Shown here piece after piece: positions 1-8,494 of a DNA stretch of 39,957 bases. Each line of letters begins with the position of its first letter. Positions within the stretch are counted from its first letter, which is position 1. This DNA comes from CAZIVO01 sp964542765 (GTDB lineage Bacteria > Planctomycetota > UBA1135 > UBA2386). Below the pieces are notes generated by a model. The model saw only the letters and a list, made by a program, of their open reading frames with translations. It had not been told where the DNA came from and searched no databases. The stretch spans positions 1 to 39,957 of the forward strand of contig CAZIVO010000021.1 of assembly GCA_964542765.1 (NCBI GenBank), read 5' to 3'. A program made the translations under genes and the position numbers.

Positions 1-54
1 AAGGATCTAGTTCCCGATAAGGGAGTAAGGGTTCAAGTCCCTTCCTCGGCACCA
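1..54 (+). tRNA. tRNA-Leu, 3' part only (cut by the window edge)
   Basis: Seen: the 3' side of an anticodon arm (TCTAG, 6-10), a long class II variable arm with a TCCC/GGGA hairpin (about 12-24), a T arm with AAGGG/CCCTT around TTCAAGT (27-43), the acceptor strand CCTCGGC, discriminator A51 and an encoded CCA (52-54). The long variable arm plus the TTCAAGT loop and CCTCGGC end are typical of leucine rather than serine or tyrosine tRNAs. By position against standard tRNA-Leu, bases 1-3 (AAG) are the anticodon, which would read CUU. The 5' half lies outside the window, so anticodon-stem pairing cannot be checked. Confidence 0.85.
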
Positions 55-152
55 TTCTCTCTGGCGGCGAGACATCAGCGGCCAGCCCCGACCAGGGATG
101 GCCATGGGTGTGTTGCGCGAGAGTGATCGGCCGGCCGCTCGAGAAGGTTGGC

Positions 153-3062
153 TCAGCGTTGACCGCCGAAGGTGGCGACGACGCCGTTGCTGGTCGCCAC
201 GCCAAGAGCGTTAGCTTTTTGGTCCAGGAGCGAGACCTGATGGAAGGCCTTTTTTCCAATCAGTGATCGTGTCGTCGGGATGCGCACGGGCAGACTGACC
301 GTGCCTTGCGCCGTGACCATGAATGGGAGGTTGATGTCGCAGCTCTGCAGCAGCCAGCACCCGGGCATGCCGATGATGCCGAGGTCTATGGGCAATTTGA
401 GGGAACCCAATCGGGTTTTCGAAAGCCCGACCGAGAAGACCCCCTTCGTTTGCGAGAGGGTTTGGCTCAGATCGATCTTGTAGGTTCCACCGATGTTTGG
501 GCGGCCCTGGCCAACCAGGGTGGGGATGGCGCCTGTGGAATTCGAGGAGAGGATCCCCAGAACGGCACCATAACCTTTCTGAGCGGTTCCCCGAGTCTTG
601 GTGAATCCTTGTGAGAACAGTCGGGATGTTGCGAAGGCGTAGGTGTCGGCCACTCCGTCGACGTAGTATGAAAGCGAGTTGGTGCCGGCGGAATGTTGAT
701 GCTTGGTGCTCTGGAAAAGGAGGGTTACTCCTGGTCGAGAGCGGTAGACGAAGGTTCGGTCTGCTGGAATCTTGATGGCAAAGAGTCGTGGATCTTTGGC
801 GGGAGATTTCTGTTGAGGAAGACTGATGCGTTTGCGGCTGATCAGGCTGGTGAGTTGGCCTGTGATGTTGCTGGCAAAGGATGGGCTCATCGTTCGCGGC
901 GTCATCGCCGAGTAGCCCATATCGACTTCCATCTCGACCCAGGCACCTTTCGAATTGACGTGGTTGTCATCATGCCGGAAGCAGATCTCGGACACGGTGA
1001 GTGTTGAGGGTAGCAACGTGGCGTCGAAGATCTGTTGGTAGCGGTTCGTGTAATACCCGAAGGGCCACATGCTCGCTATTTTGCCCATCTTGCTGGCTGC
1101 GCTGGCTGGCAGGATGGTGAGCTTCTGGTTCTTGCCGGAGCCCTTGCAACCCTTCCCGAAGGATGCCAGCTTTCCCTCGGTGAATCCCTGTGGGAGTTCA
1201 CGCGAGACCAGTGCGAAAGGAACGGCGGGCTTCTCCTTGAAGGATGAGGCAACGGTGAGGCTGATTTTTCCGTCAGATTTGGCAGAGAAGATGATCTTTT
1301 CGTACAGATTCCGTGGTGACTCTGATGATGCGATGATGCTTTTGCCGTGATGGGCTGTGAGATTGAGATTGCTCCACTTCTTGATACCGACATCGAGTCG
1401 ATCCCAGACCAGCACAGCGGCGTAACGACGGCCATTCTTGACCTTGATTTCGTATGTCTGCGATGAGGTGGAGCTCGAGAGTGTGCTATTGATGGCAATG
1501 TCGTCCGCTTGTCGGTTCAGCAATCGGTCGACTCGCAAGTAACCCATCCCGTAAGCATTGCGGGAGTTGTAGGGTGGCTGGGAATTCTGTTGGGCGATCG
1601 ACTCCGTCGTCGCGAGCAAAGCAGCCTTTGTTTCCAGGTGCGTCGCGTAGAGATTGACGGAGCGATAGAGAGCGGCGGCTCCGCAGATCTGTGCGGATGC
1701 CATGGATGTGCCATCGGCCACGTAATCTTCTGATTCGGTGTCGCGCTTTGGCATGATGATGCTGACACCATTGGCGGCGATGTCGGGATAGAATCGACGA
1801 GGATCTCCGGCGAGCCCCCCCCGGCTCGAGAAGGGGGCTACCTTTTTGGTGTTGGTGATGGTGGCGGCAACGGTCAGGCCATTGGCGGCGCTTTGGCTGG
1901 TCTTGGTGTTCGCTCCCGAATTGCCGCCGGGGACCGTGATCAAGATGTCGGTGTTGAGCGCGACCGAGTCCAGCGCTTGCTGACTCGGGTGCAGAGGGTC
2001 CGGGCTGCCGCTGTAGGCGTTGTTGGCGACGACGATGTTGAACTTGGTTACATCGCTGGCGACTTTTTGCCAGGCATTGATGATGGTTTGGAAGGAGGTC
2101 GCGCCCGTTGCTGTGTCGGCGATGGCATAACCGACAATGCCAGCATGGGGGGCGTGCCCATGGTCGGCGCTGCTGCTGTTACGCCATTTGCCACCGGCGG
2201 CGATGCCAGCGACTCCGGTGCCGTGGCCGTGAGGGTCATCCGCGGACAATTTGCCGATTTTGTGGTTTGCCAGCAGGCGAGAGCCACCGATTCCGCCTCC
2301 CTTGGCGTTGCGGATATTGCCGTTGATGAAGAAGGTCCGGTGCGGACGGTTCAAATTCCCTGACTTTTCATCCAGTCCGGTATCGACAATAGCGATGGCA
2401 ACGCCCCTTCCACGGATTCCCTTGGTTTGGACCGAGTCGGTGCCGTGATTGCTGCCGTTGGTGGAAGTTCTGATCGGAGCTTGGGGCATGACCAAGCGGT
2501 CAAGGTGCATGGTCAGGACATCGGCATGCTTGCGCACGGCATCCCGCGCTGGGATGGGACTTTCGATGGCGCAACCATTGATCAGCCACCACTGGCTCGT
2601 CACTCTGCCGCCAAGATCCTCGATGAAGGTGACGAACCCGGCCTGGTCATGGCGCATCCGTGTCTCCAGGTTTTTGATGACACGATCGAGTTCTTCGTCG
2701 CTACCGCTCTTCACGGCTGCTCGGAAACCGGAGAGGTCGAAGGAGCGCTTTCGGAAAGTGATCAGCCAACGTTCGGTGTCACTGGTGATTCCGACAGACT
2801 TCTCGATCCGAGGAGACACGGGATCCCTTGCCGGGGGATTCTGTGCGATCCCTCCGGTCTGAAGGGTCGCGAGGATCAGGGTGGCGAAAAGCGTGGGGAT
2901 ATCTCGTGGAAAAACCTGGAAGAATCTACCTGTAAGTGTGCGGAAGTTGTGTGCCTGACGGAAGATGCCAACAAATAGTACCTCTGAATGCCGAGGTCGG
3001 CTAGTCGGGTCAGCCACCTTCCGTGGTTTCGGCGGCGATTTGAACTGGGTCTGTAACGACAA
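153..3062 (-). CDS. Secreted subtilisin-like serine protease (peptidase S8)
   Basis: This is an extracellular S8 endopeptidase. The catalytic triad is visible: Asp227 (IVDTG), His280 (HGTGVAG) and Ser453 (GTSMAS), with a probable oxyanion Asn381 in PGGNSG. Residues about 95-190 resemble a subtilase propeptide (inhibitor I9-like). A hydrophobic segment at about 54-74 ending near Gln looks like a signal peptide, but it sits unusually far from the TTG at 3062. No ATG, GTG or TTG is visible between this TTG and the hydrophobic segment, so the start is uncertain. The roughly 430 residues after the protease domain are beta-rich with few cysteines. They end in a small domain (about 860-969, with one CWLLQSC pair) of the kind seen in planctomycete secreted proteins. 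The substrate is unknown. The gene stands alone, downstream of tRNA-Leu on the opposite strand. Confidence 0.85.
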   Translation of the reverse strand: MSLQTQFKSPPKPRKVADPTSRPRHSEVLFVGIFRQAHNFRTLTGRFFQVFPRDIPTLFATLILATLQTGGIAQNPPARDPVSPRIEKSVGITSDTERWLITFRKRSFDLSGFRAAVKSGSDEELDRVIKNLETRMRHDQAGFVTFIEDLGGRVTSQWWLINGCAIESPIPARDAVRKHADVLTMHLDRLVMPQAPIRTSTNGSNHGTDSVQTKGIRGRGVAIAIVDTGLDEKSGNLNRPHRTFFINGNIRNAKGGGIGGSRLLANHKIGKLSADDPHGHGTGVAGIAAGGKWRNSSSADHGHAPHAGIVGYAIADTATGATSFQTIINAWQKVASDVTKFNIVVANNAYSGSPDPLHPSQQALDSVALNTDILITVPGGNSGANTKTSQSAANGLTVAATITNTKKVAPFSSRGGLAGDPRRFYPDIAANGVSIIMPKRDTESEDYVADGTSMASAQICGAAALYRSVNLYATHLETKAALLATTESIAQQNSQPPYNSRNAYGMGYLRVDRLLNRQADDIAINSTLSSSTSSQTYEIKVKNGRRYAAVLVWDRLDVGIKKWSNLNLTAHHGKSIIASSESPRNLYEKIIFSAKSDGKISLTVASSFKEKPAVPFALVSRELPQGFTEGKLASFGKGCKGSGKNQKLTILPASAASKMGKIASMWPFGYYTNRYQQIFDATLLPSTLTVSEICFRHDDNHVNSKGAWVEMEVDMGYSAMTPRTMSPSFASNITGQLTSLISRKRISLPQQKSPAKDPRLFAIKIPADRTFVYRSRPGVTLLFQSTKHQHSAGTNSLSYYVDGVADTYAFATSRLFSQGFTKTRGTAQKGYGAVLGILSSNSTGAIPTLVGQGRPNIGGTYKIDLSQTLSQTKGVFSVGLSKTRLGSLKLPIDLGIIGMPGCWLLQSCDINLPFMVTAQGTVSLPVRIPTTRSLIGKKAFHQVSLLDQKANALGVATSNGVVATFGGQR

Positions 3063-3291
3063 CGAAAAAAATAATCCTCTTTTCGGGTATGCGATGGGCG
3101 TTGCTTTTCACCTGATGCGCTGACGTCGGTCGCAATTTGTTCCGTGGCATCGGTGACACGCAAGACACCCGGTCCGATCGATGGTTTCGGAATCGCTCGA
3201 TCAAGCAAGATTGGACGCCCGTGACCCCTTTGTAGAGGATCGCGGTTTTCGTAGGCGTCGCTAGACTGGCGGGCAGAGGAATAGTTCCACC

Positions 3292-4173
3292 ATGCGCCCA
3301 AGAGACAACAGCCTGCCTTCAGCGGAGACGATCCGCGCCGTTGTGAGCTTACTTTCCGATCCTAACCAGGGGATCGTGGAGGTTTGTCAGAACAAGCTCG
3401 TGGAGTGGGGTGGGGCCTCTGCAGCGGGGTTGCGTGAAGCTGTGATGGATGACAATCCCCGGCTACGTCTGCGGTCGCGCCGTATCCTCCGCAGTATCAG
3501 CTTGAAAGCTTGGCTGGACAGCTTGACTGACTACGCATCCTTTTCCGGTGGCGTTCCGTCAGATCCGTTCTCGGATCACAAGATGCTTGAGGATGGTGTG
3601 TTCCTTCTGTCCTCGCTGGGTCGTCCAGCCGACTGCGAGACCACGCGATTGGTTTTGGATCAACTTGGCAATGAGTTGCATGCGCGAATCCGCGGCCAGT
3701 CAGCCGCAAGTTCGGCGAGAGTGCTGCGCCAGTTCTTGGCCGTGGAAAATGGCTACGGTGGCGGATGCTCGAGCTACTACGACGAGCAGAACGTGCATCT
3801 CGACATGGTGTCTTCCGGGCATCGCGGCATTCCGATCACTCTTTCTATTCTCTATCTCCTCGTCGGTCGTCGGGCGGGAATGAGGCTGAGTGGTGTGGAG
3901 ATGCCCGACCACTTCCTCATCCGGGTGCATGGCACGCGACCCGTCCTCGTCGATCCTTTCCACGGTGGTCGGACGATCACTCGTGCAGACTGCGCCCGTT
4001 ATCTGAGGACCATGGGCTACAGCTGCTCGACGTCTCCGTTCCTGGAAGACATGGATGATCGGCAGATCCTCATCAGCCTGCTGGGGAATCTGCAACGGGT
4101 CTTCGGTTATCGCGAGGATCGCGAGACCATCGAGATCATCGAGCAAGCGCGGGCGAGCTTGATCGGCCCCTAG
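3292..4173 (+). CDS. SirB1-family transglutaminase-like protein
   Basis: This 293-residue soluble protein lacks a signal peptide. The N-terminal about 85 residues look helical and HEAT-like. Residues about 150-230 carry the SirB1/transglutaminase-like signature: YYDEQNVHLD, then RGIPITLSILYL, then a GVEMPDHFLIRV segment with an invariant-type His. These motifs mark the transglut-core2 (SirB1) family, whose biochemical role is poorly defined; proteolytic or protein-binding functions are proposed. An AGAGGA Shine-Dalgarno sequence at 3275-3280 supports the ATG at 3292. The gene is monocistronic, with the minus-strand site-2 protease operon converging 51 bases downstream. Confidence 0.8.
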   Translation: MRPRDNSLPSAETIRAVVSLLSDPNQGIVEVCQNKLVEWGGASAAGLREAVMDDNPRLRLRSRRILRSISLKAWLDSLTDYASFSGGVPSDPFSDHKMLEDGVFLLSSLGRPADCETTRLVLDQLGNELHARIRGQSAASSARVLRQFLAVENGYGGGCSSYYDEQNVHLDMVSSGHRGIPITLSILYLLVGRRAGMRLSGVEMPDHFLIRVHGTRPVLVDPFHGGRTITRADCARYLRTMGYSCSTSPFLEDMDDRQILISLLGNLQRVFGYREDRETIEIIEQARASLIGP

Positions 4174-4224
4174 GAGTCTTGCCGTTGTCGGGGAATCGCT
4201 CGGCGATGGGGATCCCGGACGCTT

Positions 4225-4923
4225 TCAGAGAAGACTCAGCAGCATCGACATCGCTGGCACGAAGACCGCGGGCAAAACATTCAAGACCAGCAAGATGACG
4301 AGGATGAACATGAATGGTTGGGAGCGGATCCAGGAGTAGATGCCTCGCAGGCTCCTCGGGAACAGGCCTTCGAGGATGCCGGCACCATCGAGCGGTGGCA
4401 GCGGGATCATGTTGAGCAGGGCCAGCAGGACGTTGAGGAGCATGAATACTCCAGCCAGCCGGATAGCGGCGAAGACAGGGCCGGAATCGGCACCGTCGAT
4501 GGGTGTGAGGTAGTCTGGCGGGATCAGGGTTGTGTGCAGGTAGGGGGCTTCTGCCTGACCGGAGGCGATGAGAACCTTGAGAACTCCGAAGGCGATACCG
4601 ACGAGGATCAAATTCGCGAGAGGGCCAGCGGCCGACATCAGTGCAGCGCGGCGGGGGTGGCGATAGGCCCAGTTCGCATCGATGGGCGTGTGAGCGTAAC
4701 CCATGATGAAGCCACCCAGGAACAGGGTGAGCAGGGGCAGCGCCACGGTGCCGAAGGGTTCCCGCCGGATGTGAGGCAGCGGATTGAGCGTGACCTGGCC
4801 GCCGAGGTAAGCGGTCCGGTCTCCCCCCAGCAGGGCAGCGAGTGCATGGGCCGCTTCGTGGACCACGAGGCTGACGAGCAGGACGCCGTAGTAGACGAGG
4901 ATATCCGTGACGCTGAGGTCCAA
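4225..4923 (-). CDS. Site-2 protease family integral membrane metalloprotease (M50)
   Basis: This 232-residue membrane protein has about five to six hydrophobic segments. The zinc-binding HEAAH motif lies in the first helix (about residues 22-26). A second conserved motif, NMIPLPPLDG, carries the third metal-ligand Asp late in the protein, as in the small S2P/M50B proteins that lack PDZ domains. NPLPH about 25 residues after HEAAH is also typical. Members cut substrates inside the membrane, but the substrate here is unknown. The start lies 4 bases after the xseB stop, so it is very likely the last gene of the lipB-xseA-xseB operon. Nothing suggests a functional link beyond co-transcription. 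Confidence 0.88.
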   Translation of the reverse strand: MDLSVTDILVYYGVLLVSLVVHEAAHALAALLGGDRTAYLGGQVTLNPLPHIRREPFGTVALPLLTLFLGGFIMGYAHTPIDANWAYRHPRRAALMSAAGPLANLILVGIAFGVLKVLIASGQAEAPYLHTTLIPPDYLTPIDGADSGPVFAAIRLAGVFMLLNVLLALLNMIPLPPLDGAGILEGLFPRSLRGIYSWIRSQPFMFILVILLVLNVLPAVFVPAMSMLLSLL

Positions 4924-4927
4924 GGTC

Positions 4928-5143
4928 TCAGTCCTCTTCTTCTGCGTCGGACGCCAGTTCTTCGACGATCTTGGTCACCTTCATTTCGGTGGCCTGGAGC
5001 TTTTCGCGGCAGAGCTGAATGAGTTTGGCGGCACGCTCGACCTTCTCCGACAGAACGTCGATATCGGCATCTCCTGTCTCGATGTCGCTCAGGATTTCAT
5101 CCAGTTCGGCCGAGGCCTCTTCGTAAGTGGGGTTCTTGGTCAT
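4928..5143 (-). CDS. xseB: Exodeoxyribonuclease VII small subunit
   Basis: This 71-residue acidic helical protein starts TKNPTYEEASAELDEI and has the typical LEKLV-like heptads and an acidic C-terminus, matching XseB in size and pattern. XseB binds XseA to form exonuclease VII, which degrades single-stranded DNA from either end into oligonucleotides. Its ATG overlaps the xseA stop by one base (TGATG, 5141-5145), indicating translational coupling. Confidence 0.93.
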   Translation of the reverse strand: MTKNPTYEEASAELDEILSDIETGDADIDVLSEKVERAAKLIQLCREKLQATEMKVTKIVEELASDAEEED

Positions 5144-6729
5144 CAGGGTTTTGTTTCCTCGATACTCTCGATACGAGTGTGCAGATTGCCGTCGCGGAGC
5201 GCCACATTCAGCATCATGTCTTTGCTGACTTGTGTCACGCTCTTGATAAAGTGGCCGGCGTCATCTTGCACGAGCGCGTATCCTCGTTGAAGGATGTGCC
5301 GTGGGTCGAGCAGGCGGTGCTTATCGCCTCGTCGGGCGAGTTGCACCGTTGCGTGTTCGATGCGACGTGCCGTTGCGCTGTGTAGCCGATCGATCCGGGC
5401 AATCGATTTCTCGTTACCACGTTCGATCCGGCGCCGTGTCTCCAGGATCAGGCGGTGTCGAGCAGCCACCAGGACTTCTTGCTCCCTGGCGATCCGATTC
5501 TGGGCGATGCGGCGGAGTGACTCACCGTGCTTGACGAGGAATGCTGCACCTTCGCGAAGTTGCATCTTGACCAGGTCGGTGAGTTGACGGCTACGGTCTT
5601 CGAGGGCGGCGATCGCTTCCTCTACCTGGTCGACCAGGAAGGCAGCGGCGGCTGTGGGAGTCTTCTCCGAGTGCGTGATAGCGTCCAGCACGGTCTGGTC
5701 GCGCTGGTGCCCGATTCCGCAGATGACCTTGAGAGGGTGATGCGCGATCGAGGTTGCGATGTCCTCATCATCGAACCAGGCCAGATCGCTTCGCGAACCA
5801 CCGCCGCGCAGCACGCACATGACGTCGAAGTCATCACTTCGCTCGGCGAACCACTGCAAACCGAGCATCATCGTCGGCTTCAACTCGGACCCCTGGACCT
5901 TGATCGGAAAGCAGGTGAGTTCGAAGCCGATGCCGGATGCTTCGATATGACGACGGAAATCATTCCATCCGTCTGATTCCGTGCTCGTCAGGACGGCGAT
6001 CCGCAGTGGTGGGACAGGCAAGGGCAGGCCGGCGTTACGTTCATGCAGGCCGAGCTTGCGCAGGTTCGCGAGGATCTTTTCGCGGCTCAGCGCGAGTTGT
6101 CCAAGCGTGAAGTCTGGATCGATGTCTTCGACGATGACCTGATACCGGCCGGACGGAGCGTAGACCTCCACCTTGACGAGCACCCGGATCTGGATGCCGT
6201 CGCGCAGGGTGAGTTCTTCGCTCTTGTCGAGCTTGGGCTCGAGCCTCTTGAGGGTGTTCTCGAACAGAGCCACGTCGACGGTTGCCGCTGGTTTGGCGTG
6301 GCCTTCGAGTTTTTCTACAAGCCGGAAGAACAGATGCTTCTTGCCCTTGCTCTTGTCGAGATCGAGGATTTCTCCGACGATCCATACCGGCGTGGGGAAG
6401 GCGATGCGTAAGGCATCGCCGACCTTCTTGTTGAGCGCGCTGATGCTCATGGCCTGCTCGTCTTGCCGGGGGGTGTCCGGCGTTTCGTCGGGCGGTAGGG
6501 CATCAGCGCCGGCGAGCAGGCTCGTGACTTCGGGCGCCATGGCGAAGCCGTGCCGCATGAAGATCTCGACCACCAGTTCGATCTGGTCAACGGGCGCTCG
6601 CCAGGTCTTGCTACCACGGTCCCAGCGTCTTCCTGGAATCATCCGGACCTCGTCGACGAGATCCTCCCGGTAGGGAAAACGGATCAGAAGGGCTTTCCTG
6701 TCGGCCGCCAGTTCGATGGTTCCGGTCAT
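5143..6729 (-). CDS. xseA: Exodeoxyribonuclease VII large subunit with an extra N-terminal HARP-like domain
   Basis: This is the catalytic subunit of exonuclease VII. The ATG at 6729 (528 residues) is preferred over the upstream GTG-type extension because the protein pattern begins with MTGTIELAAD. From about residue 90 (MSISALNKKV) it follows the XseA plan: an OB fold (WIVGEILDLD; HLFFRLVE), then the catalytic core with VLTSTESDGWNDF, VLRGGGSRSDLAWFDDE and GIGHQRDQTVLD, then the long coiled coil and a C-terminal LQRGYALVQD. Residues about 10-65 are an addition not found in standard XseA: RFPYREDLVDEV, then IPGRRWDRGSKTWRAP. This resembles the HARP-type segment of SMARCAL1-like helicases. The first gene upstream is lipB, 76 bases away. 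Confidence 0.92.
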   Translation of the reverse strand: MTGTIELAADRKALLIRFPYREDLVDEVRMIPGRRWDRGSKTWRAPVDQIELVVEIFMRHGFAMAPEVTSLLAGADALPPDETPDTPRQDEQAMSISALNKKVGDALRIAFPTPVWIVGEILDLDKSKGKKHLFFRLVEKLEGHAKPAATVDVALFENTLKRLEPKLDKSEELTLRDGIQIRVLVKVEVYAPSGRYQVIVEDIDPDFTLGQLALSREKILANLRKLGLHERNAGLPLPVPPLRIAVLTSTESDGWNDFRRHIEASGIGFELTCFPIKVQGSELKPTMMLGLQWFAERSDDFDVMCVLRGGGSRSDLAWFDDEDIATSIAHHPLKVICGIGHQRDQTVLDAITHSEKTPTAAAAFLVDQVEEAIAALEDRSRQLTDLVKMQLREGAAFLVKHGESLRRIAQNRIAREQEVLVAARHRLILETRRRIERGNEKSIARIDRLHSATARRIEHATVQLARRGDKHRLLDPRHILQRGYALVQDDAGHFIKSVTQVSKDMMLNVALRDGNLHTRIESIEETKP

Positions 6730-6805
6730 GAGCAGAGTGAGGTCATACCGGATGGATCGATTCCGGAGAAGGGACGCCGTCGGCGGGCATGGTCGATCGA
6801 TGTGT

Positions 6806-7438
6806 TCAGTGACCCGTGGAGAGGATCGGTGAGTGCAGGCGGGCGGCCTGCTTGGCACTGCTCATGGTGATCGGACGACCAGCAGCCCTCGAAAGGTCCG
6901 TCATGGTCGTGGGTTCGAGTCCACACGGTGAGATCTCGAAGAAACCGGCGAGGTCCATATCGATATTGATGGCCACACCGTGGAGGTTGATCCAGTGGCG
7001 GATGGCGACGCCGATCGAAGCTACTTTTTTGGTGTCGACGAACACCCCTGTTCCATCCACGGAGGCTTCTCCGGTCAGGCCGAATTCGGCACATATGGCG
7101 ATGGTGTAGTTTTCGAGGGTCTTCAGCCAGGCGCGCACATCGCGCTTGGGGAGTCGGAGGATCGGATAGATGACGAGCTGGCCGGGGCCGTGGAAGGTGG
7201 TCCGGCCGCCTCTTTCGATGGGCACGACGCCTTCGCGAAGCTCTTCCTGGGGAGTTGCTCGTCCTGCGGTGTGGACAGGAGGGTGCTCGACGAGCAAGAT
7301 CTTTCCCTCGGAGTGGCCGTGATGGACATCTTCCGCGAGCGCCTTCATTTTCTGGTGCGTTCGGGTGAATGCCTCTGTGCCGAGGTCTTCGATCTCGGGT
7401 TCGGTCACGATGCCCGGCAGTCTAACTTGGATCCCCAT
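6806..7438 (-). CDS. lipB: Octanoyl-(acyl carrier protein):protein octanoyltransferase (lipoate synthesis)
   Basis: LipB moves octanoate from ACP to the lipoyl domains of 2-oxoacid dehydrogenases and GcvH, the first step of endogenous lipoate synthesis in the cytoplasm. The family motifs are all present: HPPVHTAGRAT, RGGRTTFHGPGQLV, the catalytic Lys in KVASIGVAIRHW, GVAINIDMDL, and the catalytic Cys in SPCGL. The start chosen (ATG at 7438, 210 residues) gives the usual family length. The open frame extends to 7528, but that part has no family resemblance. The start codon overlaps head to head with the start of the plus-strand gene at 7437. lipB is probably the first gene of lipB-xseA-xseB-S2P. 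lipA is not in this window. Confidence 0.93.
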   Translation of the reverse strand: MGIQVRLPGIVTEPEIEDLGTEAFTRTHQKMKALAEDVHHGHSEGKILLVEHPPVHTAGRATPQEELREGVVPIERGGRTTFHGPGQLVIYPILRLPKRDVRAWLKTLENYTIAICAEFGLTGEASVDGTGVFVDTKKVASIGVAIRHWINLHGVAINIDMDLAGFFEISPCGLEPTTMTDLSRAAGRPITMSSAKQAARLHSPILSTGH

Positions 7439-7853
7439 GCAGATCGCTACCGCTACATTTCTCATCCTCGCACAATGGCTGGAACCATCGCCATCGGCCG
7501 GTGTCGTTGGCTCTACAACTGTCATCACCGCACATGATGGCGAAGGTATGCCGCTCGTCGGTCTCGAGATTCACGCTCGCCGCCCGGATGGAAGTAGGGG
7601 CAAGGTCGGCGTCACCGATGACAAGGGGGAGGTCTCCTATTTGCCGTCAGCGGAGGGCCAGCACGAGTTCCTGGCGACCTTGCCCGGGAAGACTGCTGCC
7701 AGGAAAGAGGCGGATGAGGGCCTGCAATTATTGACGCCGTATCGAGTTGTGGGTCGATCTTGGCGGTGGTTGTGGGCCTTGTTCTGCGTGCCGGTGGGGC
7801 TGCTATTGCTGATCAGCAATGTCAACCGCGGCCGTCGGGCAACGGCATCCTGA
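7437..7853 (+). CDS. Small membrane-anchored protein with a carboxypeptidase-regulatory-like beta domain
   Basis: The 138-residue product from the ATG at 7437 has an N-terminal hydrophobic segment (ATATFLILAQW). A beta-sandwich-like stretch follows (VVGSTTVITAHDGEGMPLVG, then GVTDDKGEVSY), resembling the carboxypeptidase-regulatory/Ig-like folds that display a loop with Asp-Lys-Gly. A C-terminal transmembrane helix (WRWLWALFCVPVGLLLLI) ends in a basic tail. This predicts a periplasmic domain held by one or two helices. No specific function is recognised. Its ATG and that of lipB lie on opposite strands of the same CATG, so the two transcripts must have overlapping 5' ends. Confidence 0.65.
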   Translation: MQIATATFLILAQWLEPSPSAGVVGSTTVITAHDGEGMPLVGLEIHARRPDGSRGKVGVTDDKGEVSYLPSAEGQHEFLATLPGKTAARKEADEGLQLLTPYRVVGRSWRWLWALFCVPVGLLLLISNVNRGRRATAS

Positions 7854-7965
7854 TGGTGATCGGGCGGGCCAGGGCGATCTGAGCACACGGCCGACGGCTC
7901 TTCACCGGCCTTCGGTGGCAGGGATGGTCGGCAGTATTTCCGAGCCCTGCCATGTGCTGGGGGTG

Positions 7966-8292
7966 TTACGCGAGGATCTTTTCGACTCGCTCCTTGATGG
8001 AGCGAAGATCGTGATTGCCGGCGAAGCGGTCTTTTTCCTGACCATCCCGAAACAGAATACAGGTAGGGACTCCCTGGATACCGAAGTGGCCGGCGGCGTT
8101 GGGAGCGTGGTCGATGTCGACGGTGTAAACCTGAAGCTTCCCAGCATACTCGTCAGCTACAGCATCGATCGTTGGGGCGAGAGCCTTGCATGGCTGGCAC
8201 CAACTGGCGCTGAAGTCCACAAGCACCGGGACGCTTGAGCCTTGGAGGGCCGAATCGAAGTCGGCATCCGTGAGTTCCTTGACGTTGGACAT
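7966..8292 (-). CDS. trxA: Thioredoxin
   Basis: This 108-residue protein has the thioredoxin fold throughout: VLVDFSASWCQPCK with the redox pair in WCQPC (Gln replaces the usual Gly), a DIDHAP strand, cis-Pro in GVPTCILF, and a C-terminal helix. It is a cytoplasmic disulfide reductase that would receive electrons from thioredoxin reductase (not in the window). Length and the absence of a signal peptide fit TrxA. It could donate electrons to the DsbD homologue encoded 3 kb away, but that is only inferred from known DsbD biology. It stands on its own, 200 bases from the mrp gene on the same strand. Confidence 0.93.
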   Translation of the reverse strand: MSNVKELTDADFDSALQGSSVPVLVDFSASWCQPCKALAPTIDAVADEYAGKLQVYTVDIDHAPNAAGHFGIQGVPTCILFRDGQEKDRFAGNHDLRSIKERVEKILA

Positions 8293-8494
8293 GTTCTTGC
8301 TTGTTCGGGTGGGGGGGTGAAGGGCGGGTATTGTGTCGAGAGGCGAGGGCCAGGCAAGCCTGAGCAGGAAAAGTAGTTTCGCTTTCCGCTAATTCCGGTT
8401 GCTCGAGCATGCCGGGAAATCGCGACTTGGGCGGCGGGGACTGCTGATCTCGTCGACGGAGTTGTCTGGTGATGATCCTGCCCGGTTGACGGTT

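Noticed and set aside
4318..5022. 234-codon plus-strand open frame opposite the site-2 protease and xseB
   Set aside because: Its translation is a shadow of two well-supported genes on the other strand.
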